A DNA stretch of 64,000 nt from Closterium sp. NIES-65 (lineage: Eukaryota; Streptophyta; Zygnematophyceae; Desmidiales; Closteriaceae). The translations under genes were made by a program, and so were the position numbers. Numbering within the stretch: the stretch's first letter is position 1; each line of letters starts with the position of its first letter. Of this stretch, positions 1-9,607 are shown piece after piece. A model generated the notes under the pieces. The model saw nothing but the letters and a program-made list of their open reading frames with translations, made no database searches and was not told the DNA's origin. The stretch lies in the NCBI GenBank assembly GCA_948144175.1, contig CANXME010002004.1, forward strand, positions 310,001-374,000. Reading direction: 5' to 3'.

Positions 1-1978
1 CGAGAACGGCGTATACGTTCTCGACTTCGACATTCCCGACTGCAGCGGCGATTCACAGGAATTGATTGACCTTGTCCCCCTGCGATTCGAACACATTCAT
101 CGCCGCGATTGGAAGCACCCTGATGGGCGCCCCTGGGTGCCACACCACTCACACCCCCGAGAGCTCGCGCTGCACGACCCCGATCCCGACGGCGTCTGCA
201 GGGACTGCCACACACCAACGTCTTTGACGAGCGCGATCACCGGCCGTGGCCTTGCCGCCATTCGCGAAACAGAGCGAGACGCACCGCCTGAAGAGGGTCT
301 CTCCCAACTGGAGTTGGAAACAGCTACACGGGTCGTATTCGGCACACCGGAACACCCTCTTCCCGGACCCGCATCCCAGCATCTCCAAGGAATGCTCCGC
401 GGCGTTGGCGTCGGCACCTTCGACGCGCATGGGAATCCCCGGCCCTACACCAAACAAAAGGCGGCAGAGATCTACTCTCACCGGCGCGATTCCAAGAAAC
501 GGCTCTCACCCACGGAAGAAGAGACATTGGCGCAACAAGAAGCCGAAGAGCTTCGGCGGAAGAGCCTCGCCGAGGCACGCGGAACGCTCGCCTAGGAGCA
601 GGACGAGGAAAGCGCCTCCAATGAAGGGGGGTGGGGGAGCGCCGGCGGATGGGGAACGAGCGACACCAGCGGCTGGGGCGTCGCAACCGGCGGATGGGGC
701 GCCGCACAAGGCGGCGAGACGAGCAGCTGGGGAGCTTTCCGCGAGGATCAAAGGGGGGGAGAGGACGAAGAACCTGCGCATGCCGAGGCCGAACCTCCTG
801 TTGTTCCTCTAAGACGACCTCCGCGCTGCCCTGCGTTAGGACCACCGCCGCCTGACATCCCTTCAGGTAGTGACCCCTGGGACACCATTGACTGGGGAAG
901 TGAACCACTCACCCCGCGACGCACTGTCTACGGACCTGCCCCTGAACCACGCAAACCGGCGTTCGTACTTGGCACGATCCCCGGAACCAACATCCCCTAC
1001 TCCATCATCCGCGACGGAGAATTTCTCGCCCTCATGCTAACGACGGCGAACGAGGAAGAAGAAGAGAACGAGGGAGCAGCGCCTACACCTGCACCGGCAC
1101 CTGACGAAGACCCTGCAGCCGCACTGGAGCGCTACATGCGCACATCTGGATTCCGCGTCGACGACGCCATCTGGCATCAGCGCCTAGGTCACCCTTCGCG
1201 CGTGACCCTGAAGAACTGCATCGAAGCCGGCGTCTTTGCACCAGGCGCGCTGTTGCGCCCTGACGGCTCCGAAGTGAGAGGAGGGACTCACCCGCACAGC
1301 TGCACTGTCTGCCCCGAAGCTGCGCTGAGTCACCAGCCCTTCCCCCTACTCGAGCCAGGAACCAATCGTTACGCCAAGCTTGAGAAGGTTTACAGTGACT
1401 TTCTCAACGTAGGACACTGCGGCATCAACGACAAACTCTACACACTCACCTTCGTCGACGCCGGAACGCGCCACGTGTGGGTCGTAAACGTGGAAGCGCG
1501 TAGCAGAGCCTACGAAGCATTCCGTCTGTGGCTGGCGCACGCGCAGCGGCAATCTGGGGAGAAATTGAAGATCTGGCAGTCCGATGGTGCGGCGGAGTTC
1601 AGGAGCAAGGAACTGCAGGATAAACTCGCGCTAAAGGGGATCGAGCATCACATCTCCCTCCCCTACGCGCACCAGCAGCAGGGCGTAGCAGAGCGCACGA
1701 ATCGCACCCTCATGACGAAGGTACGGGCGCTAATGCGGCAGGCAAAGCTCCCGCCGATCTACTGGACCTACGCGATGCACCACGCCGTGCGGGTGCACAA
1801 CCTGCTGTCAACCACCGCAATCACCAGCAACTCCTCGCCGCACGTGAAATGGACGGGAAGAAAGGGGGACACCTCCATGCTCCGCGTCTGGGGCTGCATG
1901 GTTCAATACCGACCGCCAACATCAACCATCGGGAAGTTCAAAAGCCGCGCGCGCTGGGGAATCCATCTCGGTATCAGC
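1..1978 (+). pseudogene. Copia-1 gag/pol fragment ending in the integrase core
   Basis: Positions 1-595 stay open on the plus strand and encode a hydrophilic stretch that I cannot assign to a domain; 600-850 is frame-broken. From about 856 one frame runs to 1978. It contains the GAG-pre-integrase/zinc-binding region (WHQRLGHP near 1173, then a CxxC pair near 1302-1313) and an rve integrase core. The visible catalytic acidic positions are the Asp in YSDFLN, the Asp in QSDGAAEF and the Glu in GVAERTNR. The frame stops in the first codon of the Copia-2 LTR (TGA at 1979), so the stop is caused by the insertion and not by point mutation. The rest of pol resumes at 9613. Confidence 0.8.
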
Positions 1979-2100
1979 TGAGAAAAGTAGAACGAGAATG
2001 AGATGACTAAGGAATGGAAGTGATACAAATATGCAACCCTAGAAATGTGTACCCCATATGGGCTACCCCACTATAGCCTACACAATATTATAATTTGACA
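1979..2100 (-). repeat. Copia-2 3' LTR
   Basis: 122-bp LTR, TG...CA, with TSD TCAGC at 1974-1978. The adjoining polypurine tract is at 2101-2109 (minus strand ATGGGGGTG). It differs from the other LTR only at position 1991 (G here, C in the 5' LTR). Confidence 0.95.
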
Positions 2101-2305
2101 CACCCCCATAGGCAAAGTGGGGGAGAACAAGGGGTCACAAGACCAGTCAAGCAAAGCAGACAAAGCTCAGGGTGGATCACAACGTCACCACACAGTCTGA
2201 GCACAAGGTCAAGGCCACAAGGCCAGTTCACATGCAGGAGTACACATATATATAAGGCTAAACAAGCAAGAGTAGGTCTATATATATGTAAGAGTACAAG
2301 CAAGG

Positions 2306-5300
2306 TCAAGGGGTGAGCAAGTGAGGCAAGACGGGCACAAGACCCAGCTGAGTGCAGAAGCGCTGATGATCACAAGGCGGAAGTGCCTTGGTGAAAACAT
2401 CAGCAGTGTTGGCCTCAGAGGCCACGTACGCAAGTCGCAACTGACCACGCTGCTGCAACTCACGAGCAAGAAAGTAGCGGAGAGCAATGTGCTTCGTTCT
2501 GTGCTCCAGGCACTGCTCTGGACACATGGCTAGCATGGCCTTGTTGTCTACGTACAGCACCGGAGGAGAACGAGGCGGCTCTCCGAGGTCAGTCAGTAAA
2601 TAGGTAAGCCAGCGAAGCTCCTGTGCAGCCATGGCCCCGGCGTAGATCTCAGCCTCACAACTGGAGCCGAGAACAGAAGACGAGCGAGTAGCCCGCCACG
2701 AAACAGAGCCGGAACCAAGACTGAAGGTGTAACCTTGCGACGACCGCTGAGTAGCCTGGTCGTCAGCCCAAGAAGCGTCCGCGTGCCCAGTGAGGACCAC
2801 TGGACTCCGCCCTCCAAGCACTAGCCCCATGCCCGACGTACTGCACAAGTAGCGCAACACCCTCTTCGCTGCAGCCATGTGCTCTGGTCTGTGTCTCCCA
2901 GGAGCAACATAGCGTGCAAGAATGCTAAGAGGGTATGCAAGGTCAGGTCGTGTGCAGGTCATCAGGTACATGAGGCAGCCAATAAGCTCTGGGTACGGAC
3001 CACTCGACTCTACGGACTCATCCGAAGGCAGAGCTGAGAGCGAGTGGCGAGTAGAAAGAGGAGTGGCTTGAGGCGAGGAGTACGTGAAGCCGAAGCGCTG
3101 AAGGACCTGCTGCACCATGTGTGACTGAGTCAGGGTAATGGTGCGGCGTGCTCTGTCCCGGGTGATCTGCAAGCCAAGGTAGCTGCGCTGTTCACCCAGG
3201 TCTGTGCACGTGTGTCTCTTCTGCAGCTCGGACTTCACGTGGGCAAGTCCAGCAGTGTCAGCTGTGGCAAAGACCAAGTCGTCGACGTACACAAGGATGT
3301 AGAACGGCGGCAGAGAGGTGTCGGTGCGTAGAAACAGCGACGGGTCAGCAGTAGAGGGAGCAAACCCAAGAGCCCCAAGTGTAGTCCTCAGTGTGTCGTG
3401 CCACTCGCGGGGTGCCTGCCGGAGACCGTAGACTGGCCGTCGGAGGCTCCACTGGGTGCCAGGAGGGAAAGTCCCAGTGAAGCCAGGTGGACGGCGCAAC
3501 CAGATCTCCTCGTGTAGGCTACCCTGCAGGAAAGCAGTGCTGAAGTCAAGGGTGTGAAGCTCGTAGTCACGCTTAGCGGCTACGTGTAGCAGCACCCGAA
3601 AAGTGGTCATCTTCGGGGTGGGAGAGAAGGTCTGAAAGTAGTCAACTCCCTGCCGCTCACTGAAGCCACGAGCCACGTACCGCGCCTTGAAGACAGGTGG
3701 AGAGCCCGGCAGCCGCTTCACCCTGAAGATCCACATGCCACTGACGATGTTCGCCCCAGGTGGGGGAACCGCGTCAACGTAGGTGCCTGTGGACTTCCAG
3801 GAAGCCATCTTTGCATCCATAGTTGCCTGCCACTGAGAGGAGTAGGGACCCTCTACGGCCTCCGCGTAAGAGCGCGGAGTCGGGATGTCTAGTGCATCCG
3901 GGTCTCCCTCAGGGGTAAGCAGTACGGACGCGAGATGAGGTGAAGCAACAGCCAGACACTGGAACTCCTCCTGCCTGTCCTCAAGGACGTCCGTGCCAAG
4001 AGCACACTCACCCCCGACGGACGGACGACAGACAGACGCAGACTCAGCAACAAGACTAGCAGCGTAGTCTAGACGACAGCGAGCAGCAAAGTCGACGAGC
4101 TCAGCAACAAGAGCAGACGCAGCAGTGGACTCAAAGGAGGGGTCAGTGACGACAGTAGCAAGGAGACGCGTGACAGTAGGACTGGCAGCACGAAGAGAGT
4201 CCGACTCAGGGTCGGCAAGCGTAGGAAGAGAGGACTCAGGAGGAGAGGGCAAAGGGGCACGCAGAGGAGCAGTGGACGGACGCAGAGACATCCGGTGCGT
4301 GCCAGGGACAGGAGGAGGACGCTGACGCGAACTGCGACCACTAGTGCGAGCAGCACGAACAGGCGACGCAGGACGAGACGCAGGCTCACGACGCTCACCA
4401 AGACCTCCAGTAGGACCAGTGTACAGAGAAGGAGAAGGCAGTGGGGAGGCCGGCGGTAACTGTGACTGCGACTGGACAGGCTGTGGACACTCTAAGTGAG
4501 GAGGAAGACCAAGAACCTGCTGAAGGAGCGGAACAAAGTACGGCCGAGGCCGCGCGGCGACTCCAGACACAGCAGGGACAGCACCAGCACCCCCAGCGGC
4601 AGCACCAGCGTCAGTAGCACCTCCAGCTCCAGTACCTTCAGCAGCACCAGCAGCACCCGCAGCAGGACCGCCGCCAGGACTGACAGCAGTAGCCTCAGCG
4701 CCAACACCCTCAGCAGCTCCGACTCCAGTAGCACTCGTAGGACTAGCACCTCCGAGACCGGCGGCACCAGCACCCTCAGCAGCCGAAGAAGCACCAGCTC
4801 CAGTAGTACGCCTCCAGCGCCGGGCAAACCACTCGCGCAGCTCCTGTGGAGAGAGTGGCTCCCGCCGAGACGAAGCACACGGAGAACCACCAGGCCCAGC
4901 ACCGCCAGACGCCACACGAGTAGGTCCAGCGGCCGCGGGCTCCGCACCCCCAGGCGCAGTAGCTCTAGACTCAGCACCCCTAGGCTCAGCAGCTCCAGAC
5001 GCAGCACCCCCAGGTGAAGGACCCCCAGGCTCAGCACCCCCAGTCGTAGCACCCCCAGGCTCAGCACCCCCAGGCTCAGCACCCCCAGTCGCAGCACCCC
5101 CAGACTCAGCACCCCCAAGCTCAGTACCCACGCGCGCAGCACCTCCAGAGTCAGCACCCCCAGGCGCAGCACCCACAGCAGCACCAGAGTCACCAGTGAC
5201 CTCGACAGACTCGACCGCGTCTACCTGGGACACACCTGAAGGGGCAGGACCCTGAGGGGGGAGGGGGTCTACCGGGGGGGGACCTGGTACAAGGAAGTGC

Positions 5301-6670
5301 GGTGGCGGGGGGAGGGAAGGAGTGCGGTAGGGGAAGAGGCGGTAGTAGGGTACTGACTCGTCGAACGTGACGTCCTGGGAGGACAGAACACGACGAGAGG
5401 TGGGGTGGTAGAACAGCCACCCAGGGGCGTCAGGGGGGAAGCCAAGGAAGACATAGGGAGCAGCACGAGGGGAGAGCTTGTCCGCAGACAAGTCGCGGAC
5501 AAACGCCCGAGATCCCCAGACACGGAACGCAGATGCATCGCCGACCTTCCCCGTCCACAGCAAGGCTGGGGAGGTCTCCGGCATGGAGACCCTGGGGTGA
5601 AGGTTGATCTGATGCGCCGCGTACCGAACCGCAAACGGCCACAGAAAATGGGGGGCAGCCGCATGCATCATGGACGTACGAGCGACGTCCATGACCATGC
5701 CAATGCGGCGCTCAGCAATCCCATTTTGTTGTGGAGAGTCCGGAAGCGTAAAGGTCTGGCGGATGCCTCGCGCACGACAGTAGGCTCGCAGAAGGCCAGA
5801 GGAGAACTCTCCGCCTCGGTCAGAGTGCAGACGCAGAACAGGAAAGTCCGAGCCGAAGCTCCTCCTGAGCTGGAGACGAGCTGCGCGGATCCAGTCGATC
5901 AACACCTCAGCGACATCACCCTTGCTGCGCAAGGGGAAGACTGTGGTGTAACGCGAGTAGTCGTCAACCACCAGCAGGAAGTAGCGCTCGTGACCCTGTC
6001 CACGGACGCGGGCCGGGCCCCACACGTCCATGTGAAGCGTCTGCAGCGGGGCCTCTGTCGGGGGAAACTGAGAGGAGTGAGGGGCAGCTCGGAGCCGCCC
6101 CTCGACACAGGGGACACAGGAAGGACCAGGCCCCGGAGGAAGGGGAGGGAGGGACCGGGGAAGACCAGAGACAAGGACACGGGAAGCCATGCCTCGGAGA
6201 CGAGGCAGGGAGGGGTGACCAAGACGGTGGTGTCAGAGGAGAGTCTCGTGAGACAGGAGGCGACACGAGCAGGGGGCAGACTCAGGACCAGACCTGGACG
6301 CTGCAGCAAACACCTGACCCGACGCAGCTACCTGACCAGACGCAGTGACTGGAGGAGACACAGTGGTCAGTGTGTACAGGCTCGACCCCGGCCGACGTGT
6401 AAACGTGGCCAGGTGTCGGCCTGTCCGAGCATCCGTGCAGTGGGTCACCCGCTGACTCGCAGGAGTGAACTGGTGAACCCCCGTATCCTGCAGGTCAGCA
6501 CCACTCACCAAGTTCGTAGAGAATGAGGGGAGGTAAAGACCAGACAAGGTGCCAGAGGGGGCAGCCGGACACGGGAGGACAGTGGAGAAGTGAGAGAGGA
6601 CAGGACCCCCAGAGGGGTCTGCCAAGGAGACTGCAACTGGCCGACCAAGCGGCGTGAGTGTGGTGCGGTC
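2306..6670 (-). pseudogene. Copia-2 pol (integrase, RT, RNase H)
   Basis: The main open frame, 6190 down to 2306, encodes 1,294 residues. Upstream, 6625-6233 is the GAG-pre-integrase region, separated by a TGA at 6235-6233 where Copia-4 has the Trp of WHQRLGHP. Integrase follows (HMDVWGP, LHSDRGGEF, QQNGIAERR, with D, D and E catalytic positions). Then comes a long Gly/Ala/Glu/Pro linker built from 15-bp coding repeats (about 4980-5170). RT shows FLQGSLHEE and the active site YVDDLVFA, and RNase H shows SSCEAEIYAG and LYVDNKAM. Only the TGA separates this frame from the upstream domain. Confidence 0.9.
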
Positions 6671-8229
6671 TCAAAAGAAGGAGCAAGAAGCCCCTGAGTC
6701 AAGTGTGAAGGTGAGGTAGGCCGAAGCCGACGTGGTACCTGAGAGCGCAGACTCACCAGCGCCTGAGGGCGCGGACGCACTGGCACCTAGAGCAGCAGCC
6801 TCACCAGTACCTACAGCAGCAGTACCAATGCCCGGGTCGGGCGGGAAACACCGGTAACAGTCACCCTCATCACTAATAGTCACAGCATACATGGCAGCAA
6901 GAATAGCATCAAAGTCAAGATCAAAGATAGCTACGCCTGCCCTAGACAGCTCTCCCCAGCGGGGGATCTCACTAGCCTCCGGGAACTGCTGACGCCAAGC
7001 GTCCGTCAGGCGGCCAAAGCAGCGCTGGGTGGGGTGAGCACCCCCACACTGCTCACCCGCGCGGTCGCCGGAGCGAAGGACGTAGGTGCACGGGCCAAAA
7101 ACCCCACCACGCTGACGCTGCGTGTACCACTCACGGAGCTGCTGAGGAGGGGGGATGTCGCGCGAACGCTGCTGCTGCTGCTGCTGCTGGCGCTGACCAC
7201 TCCCGGAGCCGCTCCGCTGAGAAGCACCACCCCGACCAGCTCCACCTCCTCCACCACCGCCGCCTCCACCTCCGCCGCCACCGCCGCCTCCGCTCCCACC
7301 GCTACCGCCACCGCCGCCTCCGCCTCCGCCGCTGCCACCGCCACCTCCACCCCCGCCACCACTCCCACCGCCACCCCCACTCCCCCCGCCGCCCCCACCG
7401 CCACCTCCACCACCCCCGCTAGCCCCACCCGCGCCCTTGCCCCCTTTGCCCTTGCCAGAGCGGCGTCTCCCGCTAGGGGCAGACGCCGCACCGACCGACT
7501 CAAGACCAACGAGGTCGCCCGCAGCAGCAGAGGCGACAGAGGGCAACAGGGGGGAAGGGGAACACCCCTCAAAGATGGGGGTGCGAGGGTCACCACGAGA
7601 GGCTCCTACAGCGACTATGCTCTTCTCCGCCGCTAGGAGGGCCTTCTCTAGGAGGTCAACAGTGAGAGTGGTGGGACAGACTGAGAGGAAGTGGTCCCTG
7701 ACTACACGAAGGGAGTCCGGGAGGCGGGTGACTATATAATAGAGAGTGATGTACATGGGGGGGGGGGGGTCTTGGCGCAGAACTCAGCAGGAAGCGCGGC
7801 GCGGTAGCGAGTGTCACTAGTGCGGAGGTGCGTAATGAGGTCAGCGACTGTGGGAAAGGCAGCAAGGTCAGGAAAGAGGTAAGGTAGCATGAGGCGGCTC
7901 AGTGCAGCGGTGGCAGGGGAGGAGTAGCGTGCAACGACAGCGTCGTACAAGGTCTGAGCACTCTTGTACTGACTAAAGTGCGCGCGCTCAGTGGTAGGCA
8001 GGTGGCGACGCACAGCGAGACGTGCAGCAGCATCGCGAGTGGCCCATTGGGAGCGAACAGTGGCGTCGGCATCGGCAGCAGGGGCAGGGGAAGCACCAGA
8101 GGTGAGGTCAAAGAGGGAAAGACCGTCTGCCCTATCGCACTGTAGGAAAAGCTGCAGGTCATCCACCCAAACCTCAAAGTCAATGGCTCGACCCTCAGCG
8201 TCAAAAGCGAGAACACTGGGGGTAGCCAT
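6671..8229 (-). pseudogene. Copia-2 gag and protease
   Basis: Starts at ATG 8229 (MATPSVLAFD), shared with Copia-4. The first frame covers 8229-7732. A long C tract (about 7757-7770), longer than in Copia-4, shifts the frame, and gag continues from 7756 to 6671. The C-terminal half has a poly-Gly stretch (about 7240-7430), a Gln run, and a Cys/His set spaced C-x13-C-x3-H-x4-C in place of the usual CCHC knuckle. Protease begins with LDSGAS and is cut by a TGA at 6673-6671 where Copia-4 has CGA, a CpG-type transition. Confidence 0.85.
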
Positions 8230-8399
8230 GACAACAGTGGACTAGCAGTACCAACTGTAGGACAGGGGCAGTGCAGGGACAGAAGCGCTGCTCTCACCAG
8301 GCAGGGCGGGTCGGGCAGCTCAGCGGTACAGCAGCACGGCAACACGGCTGCTCGGACGGCACTGCAGCAACTGCGGCTCCGTGGCACCAGCGGCTCGGC

Positions 8400-9335
8400 T
8401 CCTCAGGCGGCTCGGGCGGCTCAGGCGGCTCGGGTGGCTCGGGCGGCTCGGGCGGCTCGGGCGGCTCGTGCTGGTCGGGCGGCTCGGGCGGCTCAGGAGA
8501 GTCGGGCGGCTTGGGCGGCTCGGGCAGCTCGGGCAGGTCAGGCGGCTCGGGCGGCGCGGGCGGTGTAGGGCGGCAGGGCCGCTGGTGCAAGGGGCGGCTG
8601 GGCCACTGAGAAGGGCGGCGAGGCCGCTGCGGAAGGGCGGCGGGGCCGCTGAGTAGGGCGGCGGGGCCGCTGAGTAGGGCGGCGGGGCCGCTGAGGAGAA
8701 GGGCGGCAGGGCCGCTGAGTAGGGCGGCGGGGCCGCTGAGGAGAAGGGCGGCGGGGCCGCTGAGGAGAAGGGCGGCGGGGCCGCTGAGTAGGGCGGCGGG
8801 GCCGCTGAGGAGAAGGGCGGCGGGGCCGCTGAGTAGGGCGGCGGGGCCGCTGAGGAGGAGGGCGGCGGGGCCGCTGAGCAGGGCGGCGGGGCCGCGGAGG
8901 AGAAGGGCGGCGGGGCCGTTGAGTAGGGCGGCGGGGCCGCTGAGGAGAAGGGCGGCGGGGCCGCTGAGTAGGGCGGCGGGGCCGCTGAGGAGAAGGGCGG
9001 CGGGGCCGCTGAGTAGGGCGGCGGGGCCGCTGAGGAGAAGGGCGGCGGGGCCGCTGAGTAGGGCGGCGGGGCCGCTGAGTAGGGCGGCGGGGCCGCTGAG
9101 GAGAAGGGCGGCAGGGCCGCTGAGTAGGGCGGCGGGGCCGCTGAGGAGAAGGGGGGCGGGGCCGCTAAGTAGGGGCGGGGCCGCAGCGACGGGCGGCGAG
9201 GCCGCGGAGACGGGCGGCGGGGCCGCGATGCGGGGTGACGGGGCCGCTGTGACGGGCGGCGGGGCCGCACTAAAGGGCGGCGGGGCCGAAACGAAGGGCC
9301 GCGGGGCCGCTAGGGGAAGGGGCCGCTAGGGCGTA
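8400..9335 (-). repeat. GC-rich tandem-repeat leader of Copia-2
   Basis: Between the primer-binding site and gag. Two arrays are visible. Around 8405-8555 a 9-bp unit (GGCGGCTCG) repeats. Around 8610-9180 units of about 20 and 24 bp (GGCGGCGGGGCCGCTGAGTA, and a form with an extra GAGAA-type end) alternate, with diverged units up to about 9335. It would form the 5' untranslated leader of the element RNA. The sense strand lacks stops and stays open for 316 Pro/Ala/Ser-rich codons (9270-8320); I treat that as compositional. Copia-4 and Copia-5 have different arrays in the same place. Confidence 0.9.
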
Positions 9336-9471
9336 GGGGGCCGCGAGGGCGGCTCGGCGAAGTGAGAGCCCGGAGCGCGACTCGGGCGGAGCGCGCTTCG
9401 GGCAGGAGAGAATTTTTTTTTTTTTTTGAAACTCGATGTGGTGGGCCCTAGGCACAGTTCCCAAGGGGGAA

Positions 9472-9485
9472 CCTGCTCGATACCA
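9472..9485 (-). other. Copia-2 primer-binding site
   Basis: The minus strand reads TGGTATCGAGCAGG directly after the 5' LTR. Plant and algal copia elements usually carry TGGTATCAGAGC, complementary to initiator tRNA-Met; this copy lacks the A after TGGTATC. Copia-4 has the same variant. Confidence 0.75.
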
Positions 9486-9607
9486 TGAGAAAAGTACAAC
9501 GAGAATGAGATGACTAAGGAATGGAAGTGATACAAATATGCAACCCTAGAAATGTGTACCCCATATGGGCTACCCCACTATAGCCTACACAATATTATAA
9601 TTTGACA
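9486..9607 (-). repeat. Copia-2 5' LTR
   Basis: 122-bp LTR followed by TSD TCAGC (9608-9612). Its internal edge abuts the primer-binding site at 9472-9485. Confidence 0.95.

Larger units (their letters stand above)
1979..9607 (-). mobile_element. Copia-2: full-length Ty1/copia element with 122-bp LTRs
   Basis: A 7,629-bp minus-strand element with 122-bp direct terminal repeats (1979-2100 and 9486-9607) that start TG, end CA and differ at one base. A perfect 5-bp TSD, TCAGC, flanks it. On the minus strand the order is 5' LTR (right), primer-binding site TGGTATCGAGCAGG, GC-rich tandem-repeat leader, gag, protease, integrase, RT, RNase H, a polypurine tract (ATGGGGGTG) and 3' LTR (left). The insertion looks recent, but the copy is inactive through a gag frameshift and two TGA codons. 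It belongs to the same family as Copia-4 and sits inside Copia-1. Confidence 0.95.

Noticed and set aside
8271..9329. Plus-strand Gly/Ser-rich and Arg/Ala-rich ORFs
   Set aside because: Antisense to the Copia-2 leader repeats; purely compositional.
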